A stretch of DNA of 64,000 nt from Isochrysis galbana (lineage: Eukaryota; Haptophyta; Isochrysidales; Isochrysidaceae): the NCBI GenBank assembly GCA_018136815.1, contig CM030936.1, positions 5,617,774 to 5,681,773 of the forward strand, given 5' to 3'. Of the stretch, positions 9,835 to 21,252 are shown piece by piece. A program made the translations under genes and the position numbers. The number at the start of each line of letters is the position of its first letter. Position 1 is the stretch's first letter. The notes under the pieces are model-generated. The model ran no database searches. It worked only from the letters and a program-made list of their open reading frames with translations, and was not told where the DNA came from.

Positions 9835-10984
9835 CATTCGTCATGAGCATTGACGTAAACTCACTCCTCGGTCGCCGTTGTGGGCCTCGACTACCAACAA
9901 GGCAACCTGCGGCAACGCGGCATGCTGCCCGCGGCTAGATTCCATGGTACTCAACTCTATGCAAGATACTTGCGGTCAGGGTTTCCAACGCCCGGGGATG
10001 ACACTGTCTCATTCAGCACACCCTGAACTTGTTTGAGACAAGTGTGACCGTGTGATACAATTTGGAAAACTGGTGAGCTTCTCGTTGGGGTATGGCGACC
10101 TGGAGCTATGAGCTGGTATGCGTCGCCAAAATTGGACCCTCCCGAGAGTTTTCGGCGCTATCGCCTGTTTCAGCGGCCTCCGCTAACTCGAGCGGTCTCT
10201 TGAAAATTACGGCATGGCGACACGTAGGCGACACGGTAGTCCTCGCCTCATGGATTGTGGTTCGTGGGTCTCGGCGCCCCGGCCCTAGCCCTTTCGCCTC
10301 ACTCGTGGTGCGCATATGTTCGGCAAGGCGCATTCTTTCTCTGCACATGGGTAGTATGTCCTCTGTGGTGTTAGTATTGGGTGGCGGAGTGTGGGCAATT
10401 TCGATGTCGAAAACATCCTTGATTTTCCAAACCTTCTAGACAGCCACACCTGACTACAGCGGAAGGTGCGGGCCATCAAAAGTCCCAGTGCACGCCACCC
10501 GAACACGGGATAAATTATACCCTCGCATACATGCATATTATACTTACTAGAGTATTCGACCCCCCTCCCCCCGCACACACACGATTGCATCGTGATCATA
10601 GCAGGGTGACCTTGCACCTTGAGCTTCCTCAGCTGTGAGAGCATTGGGAGAGAGGCAGAGGGAGAGAGAGAGAGAGATAGGGGTCGGCCAAAATATGTAG
10701 TTATTTAGGAACATATTTGGGCCAGTTTTTCTGAGCGAGCTATTTTTACATATTTCTGCATATTTGGGCAAGCCAGAGCCCCCCCCCCCCCCCGCTCCTC
10801 CCCCTTACTCGAGGACACCAGGCCCTCGCGCGCCAGCGACGAGCACAACAGCACAACATGCCAAGAGGTGAGCCAGAGCGTGCCTCAGCCGCTCTCCTTG
10901 CGCGCGCGCGCGTGAGTGACCCCCCACCCCCCACCCCCCCTCTGTTGTCCTCGCGCAGCTCGTTCGAATAATCGCTCACCCTCG
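9835..10984. other. Intergenic, nothing recognised
   Basis: No coding region has domain support. A poly-C tract lies at about 10,781-10,794 and purine-rich DNA at 10,641-10,680. The word acatatttggg recurs at ~10,710 and 11,488, hinting at an old duplicated repeat around the microsatellites that follow. Confidence 0.4.
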
Positions 10985-10997
10985 CGCGGCTCACGCC

Positions 10998-11222
10998 GTG
11001 GGCATCAAATCACACCAAGTTACCAAGTTCCCTACGTGGGCCCTTGCTGCAAGGATTGCCTTGAGCCTCTCTCCCAATTATGCTTCATGTGAGCGTGTGT
11101 TTTCCTTGCTTGCTTGCATGTTCCCCTCTGTTCGGGCCACTTCCCTTCCAGACCAAGTGGCGGCGTCTGTCATGCTGCGATACAATCGCAACCAGCGTAA
11201 GGAGCAGGAAGCCTGCGCCTGA
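10998..11222 (+). pseudogene. hAT transposase C-terminal dimerisation fragment
   Basis: About 65 residues before the stop match the hAT C-terminal (dimerisation) pattern. A KFPTWALAARIALSLSPNYA block is followed by the near-invariant SxxERVFSLL word and a VxASLxxxxVAASVMLRYNRN-like tail. No upstream catalytic part is found in frame, and microsatellites replace expected sequence on the right. It is a relic of an insertion and is not evidently related to the element at 62,980, whose C-terminus is outside the window. Confidence 0.65.
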
Positions 11223-11240
11223 GTAACTTGAAGTGAGTGA

Positions 11241-11356
<116 letters not shown>

Positions 11357-11524
11357 CCGTGTATAGCTCTGAGTAGCGTGTAGCATAGCGTTATTTTTAG
11401 AACGTGGTACGTGGCATAGCGTCGTATAACGTGATATTTACAACAAATTTGGGTGAATTTTTGATATTTTCGACATATTTTTGCAACATATTTGGGCTCA
11501 TTTTCCTACATATTTTGGCCGACC

Positions 11525-11526
<2 letters not shown>

Positions 11527-11571
<45 letters not shown>

Positions 11572-11574
11572 AGG

Positions 11575-11651
<77 letters not shown>

Positions 11652-11704
11652 AGGGAGAGAGGGAGAGAGAGAGAGAGAGAGGGAGAGAGAGAGAGAGAGA
11701 GAGA
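11527..11704. repeat. (GA)n microsatellite with GGGA interruptions
   Basis: About 178 bases of GA repeats are broken by ggga words. Long RERE and SLSL frames on the two strands are artefacts of this tract. Confidence 0.95.
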
Positions 11705-12272
11705 ACCGCAAAAACACAATTCGAATCGCAAATTTCGAGACCAAAATCTGCAAACCGTGCAAACCTGGGCTTGAGACGATGAGGAATCCGAATCTGTATG
11801 TCTTGTGCGTCAGTAGCAACACGGGGGACTGTTCAACTGTGAGTGTGGGCGCGTAACTTACACGAATATTCATGCCTACAGCCTTCAGATGGGCGGGAAT
11901 ATAACAGACTGTTGCAATAGAGGGAGGAGCCGGTCTGTGTGGCCATGGATGGTGGCCATTGTGGCCATGGTGGTGTGGGACTTGAGGGCGGTGGCACGGG
12001 CCGTGGCTCGTGCTCACCTGATCAACCTTGGGAGTGGCTCGCGCGCGCTTCGGCGGCGCGGCATTGGGCGCGGCCCGATCGGCCGACGCGGCGGGGGTGA
12101 CGGCAAGGGAGGAGGGGAGCCGCGCGCGCTCCATGACCCTATACCCTATCTTTTTAAAGATAGTTGGCAGTGGTCATGCTCGATCCGTCAGCCCTCTATC
12201 TAGGGCCCAAAGGGCATCGAATATGTGCTAGATAGGTGATTTCCGGGGTTTCTAGCGCTTTACGCTTTACGC
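11705..12272. other. Intergenic, nothing recognised
   Basis: No gene is supported. A segment at 12,115-12,165 with gcgcgctccatgaccc-ta resembles one near 25,825-25,850, suggesting a decayed shared repeat. Confidence 0.4.
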
Positions 12273-12732
12273 TGTACTCTGTACTTTTAACTTTGAAGTT
12301 ACTTTGTACTTTGGTGTATTTCGTATTTCCTCAATCCTGACTTTTTATTTTTACAACCTTAAAAGTCAAACTAGTGTTTGACCGCCCTAGTATGAGTAAT
12401 GCATGGTGCCGAGATGAAGATAAGCCAATTCCAATTCCAATTCCATTTCGTTCGCGGATGACACGCAACTCATCGCGGTAGACTGCAGGTGCAAGAGCCT
12501 GAGTACTCTGTACTTTTAACTTTGAAGTTACTTTGTACTTTGGTGTATTTCGTATTTCCTCAATCCTGACTTTTTATTTTTACAACCTTAAAAGTCAAAC
12601 TAGTGTTTGACCGCCCTAGTATGAGTAATGCATGGTGCCGAGATAAAGATAAGCCAATTCCAATTCCAATTCCATTTCGTTCGCGGATGACACGCAACTC
12701 ATCGCGGTAGACTGCAGGTGCAAGAGCCTGAA
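12273..12732. repeat. 230-bp unit in two near-identical tandem copies
   Basis: The unit at 12,273-12,502 is repeated immediately at 12,503-12,732. By eye the only difference is a single G-to-A in the word gatgaagata. The boundary word is gtactctgtac. No coding function is evident. The near identity means the duplication is recent or under gene conversion. Confidence 0.9.
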
Positions 12733-13219
12733 AAGGTCAGCAGCACTCCGCTGGGTGCACCGATACGCAGGCGCCTCATGTGGCAAAAATCCAACGACCA
12801 AAAGTTGGAAGGACTGAGGATGGGATCACAATCACTGAAAACTGAAAAGGAAAAGGACGAAAAGGAAAAAGGAAAGCCCCTCCCCCTCCGCCCTCCGCCC
12901 TCCGCCAGAACCTCGACACCTAAAATGGAAATGGTTAATGGTTAAGAGCGCACGAGTACGAGTACGCTACCTACTGGGAGACCCCTTGGGAGACCGGGTG
13001 CTTGTTCCATTGGAGCTTTGTCCCCGTTGTATTGGTCGTACGTGAGGCATAAAATAATAGCCTTTTCTATTTATTTTTATTTAGGATATTTTTGAGAATG
13101 CGAGGGGCGGGCGGGCGGGCACATGCACACTAATAGAAGTCTACGGAACTAAGAAATAAAGGAAAGCAGAGTGAAAGAGGAACGAAGGCCATCATCCTCT
13201 CTCTCCGCTTCTCGGGAGG

Positions 13220-13798
13220 ATGAGGACGACCTTCCTGCTCGCCGTCGGTACCGCGCTCGCCTCGGCTTTGCTGTGCCCGAGCAATCCTCGCGTCGGAATG
13301 GAGCATGCAGTGAGCAGGACCTTTTACCCCCGCCTACTGCCGGCTGTTCCCACTCGTCGGGCTAATGTTGTAGCCACAGCGAAATCTTCGCACTCTTTCT
13401 CGAGTGCCCATAGTGGCAAGCTGGCGTTGGCTGCTCTTGCACTTTGCGCTGCACCCATGTTCCTTGACCCTCCAGCGGCTGGTGCGGCCGGCATCTCAGA
13501 ATCTCTCAGCTCAATGCCCTCCGCATTGCTTGGAGATCTACTTTTTGCTCCTGGTGACGGGTCGCCACCCACACCCGAGGAGACGCTCATTTTTGATGCT
13601 ATTGCGTTCATTGGCGGTCCCTTGACGCTGTTAGGAGGCGCCTTCTTCCGCGTTGTCAACGGTGCTGAGCGACCCGGATTCGAGAAAGATCCTATCGTTC
13701 AATTCCTTGGAGGACCTAACGTGGTTCGCGCTGGCAAAGCCCGTATCCGGGAAGAAGGTTTTATCGCGCTTTTTGACCCGAACCTGTTCCGCCGCTGA
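13220..13798 (+). CDS. Plastid-targeted protein of unknown function
   Basis: This is a 192-residue intact ORF. It opens with a signal peptide (MRTTFLLAVGTALASALLC), then a basic, Ser-rich stretch to about residue 70 that looks like a transit peptide. A second hydrophobic segment with an Ala-rich end (LALAALALCAAPMFLDPPAAGAAG, residues about 72-95 with the flanking part) is reminiscent of a thylakoid-lumen signal. The presumed mature part, about 95 residues, has a hydrophobic IFDAIAFIGGPLTLLGGAFF segment and ends FDPNLFRR. The tripartite leader suggests import into a secondary plastid, perhaps to the thylakoid. I do not recognise the mature domain. No intron is needed. The start ATG at 13,220 is the first in frame that gives a signal peptide. 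Confidence 0.65.
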   Translation: MRTTFLLAVGTALASALLCPSNPRVGMEHAVSRTFYPRLLPAVPTRRANVVATAKSSHSFSSAHSGKLALAALALCAAPMFLDPPAAGAAGISESLSSMPSALLGDLLFAPGDGSPPTPEETLIFDAIAFIGGPLTLLGGAFFRVVNGAERPGFEKDPIVQFLGGPNVVRAGKARIREEGFIALFDPNLFRR

Positions 13799-15031
13799 TC
13801 TATATTGCCGTTCATGGCGCGCTGCAATTGACTCCTATTCCGGAAGTGGGAAAGGCTACAGCAGGTTTCACTGCTCAAGCAAAAACCATTGCTATTCAAT
13901 ACCAGATGTGTATCGGTGTGGCTTGTTTTTTGGTTGTCCCATCCATAGCGTAGCACAAGCACCAACATCCATCGCATCCACAACCATGAACCAAATTCAC
14001 TGTGACTGGCAGGAGTGTGCCGTGCCAGGCTGTGGTTGGGGCTGTGAGTATGAGTAAAGAAATGTAGCATGGTCTGTAGAAATTGGAGGAGACATGGAGA
14101 CCGGTTGTTCACTGTTCACCGGGGACGAGGAGAGCGCACGGGCACATGGAGGTGGCTGAGGCTGCATGACAAGCCTCGGCAATCGAGGAGTCGTGCGGCA
14201 CAGCATAGGAGGTAGACATCAGCACGAAGGGGCCGCATGAGCGAAGATGCTGTGCGAGACGAGGGGTAAGAAGAGGACCGTAAAACTTAAGTTCCCATGC
14301 GGGAGGCGCCTCGTGCGTTGTGCGTTGTGCTCGTACGTCATAGGTCGTTTGCTTCCATTTGGTACCAACTAAGCCTATACTTGGTTTATCCATGTGGGGG
14401 CAAAGCGACTATGAGATTATCATGGATACATCCATGATATGTGCATCATAGATGCATATCTATCATGGATACATCCATCTCATGCATCGCGGATGCTCAT
14501 TCTAACCTCTGTATGTTTATACTGAGGTCTCTGCTTCTCACTTCTCCCTCGCGGCCGTTTCGAGTCCGCGCGGGGCATTCTTGCGGCACAGAAATTTCCC
14601 CGCGCGCTCTTACTTTGTTACTATTAGTTTCGCGTGCGTTTGTGTGAATGTGCGTGCGCGTGAATGTAGTAAGAATCTTATCCGGCGATATACGATTGGC
14701 GATGCGATCGGCGATGGCGCTCTGCCTCGCCCAAGGTCATCCGCCTGCGGGCTAGCAAATTTCGCTCTAGCGCTCTAGCCCCCCGTGACCAAGCCCACAT
14801 TTCGGTCAAAATTTTTATTTCGATGTTGGACACAAATTTCAAAAAAAAATTCTCGAAATTCTCGCCGGAGCCAAGTACCGGTGCGCGGCCACCCGCCGGG
14901 AGCGCGGTAAACTTGGCTCGTTAGCCACCTTAAAAAGTAGATCTTCCTTTAAGACTCCGGGGTAAGGAAAGAAAGAAAGATGAGCATGAGTGGCGGTGGG
15001 GCGACTGAGAAAACAAAACTAACGTCCGGCC
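13799..15031. other. Intergenic with ATG-rich palindromic block
   Basis: No gene is recognised. Bases 14,415-14,490 are a run of catggata / tatccatg words that could fold into a hairpin. The word CCAACTAAGCCTATACTTGG at 14,362 recurs in variant form at 19,550 and 59,185, near GC-rich repeats. The last 100 bases are the presumed promoter of the VPS9 gene. Confidence 0.4.
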
Positions 15032-18000
15032 ATGGCGGAGCCACAGCCCACCACCGAGGAGAAGCTCTCGCTGCTTAAGAAAGCGTACCGCTCGCTCAAG
15101 CAGGATGCTGAGCGGCGGGAGGAGGCAATGGCAGCCGAGCGTGCTGCCGCACAGAGGGAGAGAGGTGCGCCGTCCCCGCCCGCACCCTAGAAGCAACTGG
15201 AGCCAGCCGCGCTGAAAGCTCAAGCGGATGGGCAGCTGCGAGTGTGGGGGCCTGCTCGCTCGCTCACTCGCTCGCTCGCGCCGTTGCACTCACGATCGAA
15301 TGTCATGCTGAATTCTCACACCATGCACACACGCGCGCACGCGCACACGCTCACGCACATGCTCGTACGCACAGAAGCACAAACACATACAGAGAAACAG
15401 AAACAGTCAGACGGACAGAGGCGCGTGCGCGTGCGCGCGCGCGCGCGCACACACACACACGCGTGCGCACGCACGGCCTGCAGGTGTATTGATCTTGCGA
15501 ATCGACGAGCTCACACGAGAGCTCGACGCGCTGCGCGACGCGGTGCGCAAGGCAGGCAACGAAGCTCGAGAGCGCCTTCTTGAGGACGAGCTCAGTCGGT
15601 CCTCCTGTGGAGGCGCCTCGCCCTCCGCCACACACGTGGACTCTTCGGATGAGGTGAAATGCAGTCCTCACAATCCACGGGCTACGCTTTCGTCGCTGCC
15701 CAAGCGAGGCCAAATGACGCAGCTTTGCTGTAGAATTTCTGCTTTCTAGACATGTCGCGGCCACAACTCATTGCATGTGGTGATCTCTGTTGAAGACAGA
15801 CTCATCGGCAGTGGTGTTTGACTGTCTGCGTTTCCGTACCCTTTCGCCCTTACCCAACCTGCGACTTACACCTGTAGGTGCTAATCTCGTCCACCGACGG
15901 CGCCGCTGGGCCTACTGGTACGGGGACAGGACTACTTAGCGGGTGCAGTAGCGCTGCAAGCACAGGCTCTTACCAACAAGGGATGGTTTGGGCGGCCAGG
16001 GTCCTCAATGCCCGCTCGGTGCGCCCCGATCCCATGTTCGTTCACTGTTGTTGTGCCCCACATGCCATGCTATCCCATGCCGCGCCTTTCGACGCGAGCC
16101 GTGAGCAGTCGAAGGTGCTGAGGGGTGGACGCAATTTGCAGTGTTCTCAGCGGATGCGAAATCATTCTGGGAGCTTCTGCGCCATCGTGTCTAAGAGCTT
16201 GAACCCTCTGGTCTACTGCCCGCATGTGATATATGGTCGGTGAATGGATGTCTTGACACATGCTACTCCGCTGCCTGTGCTGCTTTCAGGCGTTCACATC
16301 GGCGCTCTCTACCTCTTTCGAGTCCGTGCAGGGTCTCGCCATTCCTTCTTCTCTTCGCCAACAGTTAGAACGGCAGGCTGCCAAGATTGATGATCATGCA
16401 AGGCATGCGCAGGTGATCAGCCGAAATACCAGTACACCTTGCCTATGGGGTGTCGATTGCATCCCCGGCATCTGAATGTGCGTCGTTCTCACGTTACCCT
16501 TGCTGCATGTGTAGGCGCTCTGGCTGGATCTCTCTGAGTGTCGGTCCGCTCTAGTAACGGCCAACGCTAACCTACGCGCGGAGCGTGAGCGGGCGAATGC
16601 CGCAATGCAAGCTGCAGAGGAAGCCCGCCGAAATGCGGAGGAGGCGGAGACTCATAACGCCGAGATTGCGAGCGCGCTTGCTACCGTGCAGGCCCAACTA
16701 GGTGCAGCGCTCGAGTCGCACGCTGCTGCAAGTGCTGCTTCAGCAGCACGCGAGGAGGCAGCTAGGAAGCAAGCGGACTTGGAGCTCAGGGAACTGCGTG
16801 ATGCCCTTTTAAGTGCCAGGAGAGAGCGCAAGGCCAATCCATTGAAAGGCGCAGCTGCAACAATCTCGGAAGCCCCTCACCATGCCGAGCCAATTGATAC
16901 TAACACAGCGCACCCTATCCGTCATGCTCCCCGCTGCGAGGGAGAGACGGTCCCTTACCCGTCGGAGGCACCTCGTACTAATGGCTCACTTGGAGCCGCC
17001 TCCGCCTCCGCCATCTCTCCTGACGGACACACGACCCGTAAATCCTTACTTGGCACTCATCCTTCAGACGCTCCTGACGGTGAGGTCGTCACATTGTCTC
17101 CGGCTGCGAGTCTGGCTGTCGAAGGAAGGGCAGTCACCGAGAGCTGTGCATTGCCTCTCTCTTGTGGAGACAGCCATCTCATTTCGCCGGCAACGAGCGC
17201 AGGCTTGGACACGGTGGCCCCAGACCAAAACCGCAGACCAGCAGCTGCTCCGACCGAAACAGTATCGGATGTACGCACCGGTATGGCAGGTGTGAAGGCT
17301 GCAAATGAAGTGGAATGGTCGCCAGCTCGTCATGGTAGTAGATTCGAGGCTCAATCGTTGGGTTCGTTCGCTAGATCTCCAGCGGGACATCTTCAAGGAA
17401 GCAACGCTAGTCGAGATGAGCGGTGTGGAGGATCCCAGTGCGCGTCTACGGCCGGGGCGTTGCCAGCGAGGGTCAGTGGTACCAATGGACGTAACAGCCG
17501 CGAGGGCATTGCCCCTCGCCGATCGCCCGATGGCAACCCGCAAGTCGATGGCCTAGGGAAGCAGTGTGCAAGTTGCAACGAGAGGGGTGGTGCAAACGCG
17601 TTTAGAGCTGGCCTTGGATATGGACGTGAAGGCATATCCGGTGGCGGCGAGCCCGCCTTCCTCTGCAGTGATGACGATGCAGCAAGCGGGCCCGCAGTAG
17701 GGAGCGGTATTCAAGATCATTACGCCGCGGATTTGGACCCTTCGTTCCTCGCTGCAGGGGGCTACCCTGCTCCTGACTTGGATGGCGCAGGTGGTGGCGC
17801 GGCATGCGAGGCATGGCTTGCGGGACAAGAAGGCTGCCGCTTTCGAGACAAGATGGCCGACTTTGCCCGAACCTTCGCCGGAGGAACCACAGCCGAGGAA
17901 GCGACAGCCGGTGGCGAGGCGGCAAGGCGGCTACTGACAGCCCTCGAGGAGGAGGCGAGATCGGCCTGGCCGGCCACTTGGCCTACAAGGGCTTTGGCAG

Positions 18001-19021
18001 AGGGGCTTGAGCGCCATTTGATGAGTCTGATCCATGTTAAGGTGAATATGTGCGCGCGATCCAAACGAGTGAAGGGTTGTCGATGGTGGCCACAGCCCAA
18101 CAGCCTAAGTCGGCCTGAACGACCTTCAGGCTGTGACCGTGTGCCCAGGCTGAGAACGGCCGCTTCTATCTTTTCCCCACGAGTAGGCATTTGGTGCCGG
18201 CTCCGATGCTGTAGAGGACAAAGTGCTTCGCGCACAATTGACAACTCTCGGCTTCGTCACTGCTGATCATCTTGGACTGAGACCGCATCTATGCCGGGGC
18301 TCGGAGTGGGACGCAGCGGTCCAACACATTCTGAGTGTCGGCCATTCGACGGTACGCTTTTTCAACATCCGCTTGCTTCTCGATGGCAACTTCGTTCCAT
18401 CGGCGTCCCATATTTGTGCTAAACGCCGCTTGCCATGTCAACCCCCCCCCCCCTGCCCGGGCCCTCCCTTATGCACCTGGGAGCAGGCGCCTGCAGACAA
18501 GATTCACCACGTTGTGCTATGCTGTCAACACCTCGGGAAGTTGGTGCCTCCCTCCGACGCGTCATTTGTACGACTTCTAGCTCTAGCTATCCTCCATGCC
18601 AGGCGCGTGCCTAGCTCATTGCTTTCATCACCATGGCGATGGCACATTGTGTTGCCACAACGTTCCCTCCAGCTATGAGGCCACGTTGGTGTGCTGCGCG
18701 TCTTCTTCGCACTCACCTTCATGCGCCTCGACCACATCGATTTATTTGGGTCCTTCCATGGCAGAAATCCTTGAAATAGCCGGCTCACCGCTTCTCATTA
18801 TTCCGCTTGTGCATGAAGGCCCTATGATGGCCCAAACTCGCTCACTTTCCTCTACATTTGAACCTTGCAGGCCTGAACGTTTGCACTCAAGTCTCGAGTA
18901 TGCAGCTCGCTTCGTTGACCCGAATCGTCTATGGTCGGCCGAGACTGGAGGTCCGTTCACGATTGCCCGTGCTGCTGTTCAGTACCTGTCCCATCTAGAT
19001 CCCGCAGCACTGTCCGCTTGA
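15032..19021 (+). CDS. VPS9-domain Rab5-type GEF with coiled coil, eight exons
   Basis: The proposed exons are 15032-15164, 15484-15653, 15878-16018, 16290-16412, 16515-18041, 18187-18351, 18487-18602 and 18871-19021, totalling 841 residues. The N-terminal two fifths are coiled coil (for example KLSLLKKAYRSLKQDAERREE, and a long Ala/Glu/Arg helix after residue 190), then a disordered Ser/Pro/Gly region. The C-terminal ~180 residues align with the VPS9 fold of Rabex-5: HLMSLIHVK, then LGFVTADHLGL, then DKIHHVVLCCQHLGKLV, then ERLHSSLEYAARFVDPNRL, then FTIARAAVQYLSHL. VPS9 proteins load GTP on Rab5/Rab21 on early endosomes. Residues normally used for exchange (the Asp and Pro before the long helix, and a Tyr before the FT pair) look changed here, so activity is uncertain. 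Intron 7 starts with GC, not GT; the other introns are GT-AG. Confidence 0.8.
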
Positions 19022-19855
19022 TTTCCAGTGGCCGTCGAGGATTTGCATCTATTTCAGCGAGTTTTTGCCCCACTGTGCGGGCTGCGCTTTTCCAAGCATC
19101 CCGCGCTTTCCAAGTCTCGGCAATGAGTTTTCGACCGGTCCAATGTTTTGGCAACTTTCGGAACGCTTGTGACGTTTGTTTCCCCCCTAGCTCTTGCAAT
19201 GTGTCATCGCACTACCTTCCCTCCTTGATCCTCCTCCTTGATCCTCCAGCATGATCCTCACCGTCAATGAATGTCGAGTCTCTTCCCCCTATGGTTCCTC
19301 CTGCCACTGCTATTGCCACCGTTGTTTTACATTGCCATCCTTCTTGGTTGTTGCTTTCTCCTCCTTCCTTGTTGCCGCCGTGAGCACGGGCTATTGTATG
19401 TGTCCGCTCTAACTGCGGGTGCTACCCGTTGCTAACTGCTAACCCATTGTGATTGATTGGGGCCACGCTGGTAGCCCGGTCACTCACGCTTTTTAACCAC
19501 TATTTTCCACCTCCACCCCTCATGGGTGTCCAAGGATCCCCCAGGGACCCCCAACTAAGTTTATACTTGGTTTGTCGAGGCTCGAGCGTTGCCGGAGGGC
19601 TCTAGGGGTAAGCCGAAGTATCCAGATATTTGTCTTGGATATTTGGGTGGATTTGCTCCATATGGATATCTCTAGATATTTCAGAGATATTTGGGCTCTT
19701 GCTAGCGGATATCTGTGCTGGATATTTGGGTTCTTGAACAGGAGCAACAGTGTTTGAAACAGGTCTAATTGTAGTTGTAAATGGCTCTAGCATCTGCTAG
19801 GGAGGAGCAACGGCACGCAGCAAGCACGCAGGCGCGCGCACCACCTTTGGTACCT
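19022..19855. other. Intergenic, nothing recognised
   Basis: The first ~400 bases are pyrimidine-rich and probably include the 3' end of the VPS9 gene. At 19,550 is a second copy of the CAACTAAGTTTATACTTGG word. From 19,610 to 19,740 there is a run of ggatatt / gatattt words, an AT-rich degenerate repeat. Confidence 0.4.
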
Positions 19856-21252
19856 GTTGCGGGTAAGGGGGAGCATTCCACGCGACACACTCTATTCTTG
19901 GAGCGTGTCTCGGGAACACCCTCCTTACTACGCGGTGCGCTCCATTCTAAGAGCGCCCCCCCCCTTTTTCCCCGCCCCGCTCCTCGCTCCCTCCCCTCTC
20001 TTCCCTTCCTCCCCGGTTCCCTCGCATGCGGCTCCAAGCCTGGATCCCTTCCTTTCCTCCTTCCCGTGCAACCCCAGCGGTTCCTTTAGGTTCCCCCGCT
20101 CCGACGAGACTCGGAGCCCCGTGCGCTCGCCTCTCGCCTCGCTCGTCCGACGTCCGGCCCCCCCCTCCTTTCCATTAGTCTTTCCCTTGTTCCTAGAGTT
20201 TCCCGCGTCCCCTTCCCGGTTCTCTCCCTTAGGTTCCGTGTTTTTTGTTTCTGGCGCGCTCGCTCGGAAGCAACCCCTCCGTGTCCACTCCTCGTGTGCT
20301 CTACCCCGCCCCGCTCGCTGTCATGCTCCCCGACCCCACTGTTGTAAACGAGCCTCAGCCGGAGATCATAAACCACATTTTATGATCTCGGAACGGGCGC
20401 AAAGTGCACAATGGCATCGACAATGTCAAGAAGTGGGAAACGGCAGTATCGCGACGGGCAGTATCGTGATGGGCAATATCGCGATGAGCGATACCACGAT
20501 GAGCGATATCGCGATGAGCGATATCGCGACCAGCAATACGAAGATTGTCGCGGCGGTGGGCGTTGGCATGGCGCCATAAACCACAGGTACGATGGCGTTG
20601 CATGCCTGTCATTGCCCGGCCACCAGTTTCTAGAGTCACCACAGCACCATGCACGCGATTACGCCAAGCGGGGTTCAGGAAGCAGCAGCGGCCCTTCTTC
20701 GGTTCTTCTTAGCCCCCCGTGTGGCGTGGCCCTTCCTCCCTCTTCGCCTGATTCCGCGGAGGTGATGCGAGCGCGCAAGATGGCGCGGCTCCGCGTCACA
20801 AACGAGTCGAGCCATGCCGCCTTGGCTGAAGAAGAAGCGGAGGCGGAGATGCGAGCGCAGGTGCGAAGCCGCAGGCGGAAGACAGCGGAGGCGGCGGTGG
20901 CCAAACTGTGGGGCGCCAAGCAGCTGTAGTAGCCTATCCCCTATGATTATGAGAGTGAGTGTGTGTGCCATTACTTGTTCCTAGACAATTAACAATCGCA
21001 TTGACAAATGCAACTTTGGCAATGACAATGTAGCTGTTTATGGTCTCCGGCTGGGGTTTATGATCTCCGGCTGAGGCTCGTTTGTACCATGTAATAGGAC
21101 CTCTGAGACCACTCCCGCATCGTTGTCACGCTCACCCTCTCCCTCCATCCATCACAATGCCCAAGTTCAGACACAGCCACAAGCACCCCACACATTCACC
21201 AACGCTCCAAGAATAGAGTGTGTCGCGTGGAATGCTCCCCCTTACCCGCAAC
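19856..21252. mobile_element. Nested inverted-repeat element, 51-bp perfect ends
   Basis: Bases 19,856-19,906 (starting GTTGCGGGTAAGGGGGAGC) are repeated without a mismatch in inverted orientation at 21,202-21,252. Inside, a second perfect 29-base inverted pair lies at 20,346-20,374 and 21,055-21,083 (core CTCAGCCGGAGATCATAAAC), with an extra partial copy at 21,036-21,053. The inner pair encloses an ORF (20,411-20,929). No target duplication is visible at the outer ends. The structure resembles a DNA transposon with terminal and subterminal repeats, but no transposase is recognisable. Confidence 0.65.
20411..20929 (+). CDS. ORF with (Q/R)YRD(G/E) pentapeptide repeats
   Basis: This ORF of 172 codons starts at an ATG and lies between the inner inverted repeats. 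Bases about 20,440-20,545 are seven 15-base units encoding QYRDG, RYRDE and variants; the DNA words gatatcgcgatgagc are near-palindromic. The remainder is Ser/Pro-rich, then a charged Glu/Arg/Ala helix ending KLWGAKQL. It resembles no transposase known to me. It may be an accessory or captured ORF of the element, or non-coding DNA that is open by chance. Confidence 0.35.
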   Translation: MASTMSRSGKRQYRDGQYRDGQYRDERYHDERYRDERYRDQQYEDCRGGGRWHGAINHRYDGVACLSLPGHQFLESPQHHARDYAKRGSGSSSGPSSVLLSPPCGVALPPSSPDSAEVMRARKMARLRVTNESSHAALAEEEAEAEMRAQVRSRRRKTAEAAVAKLWGAKQL

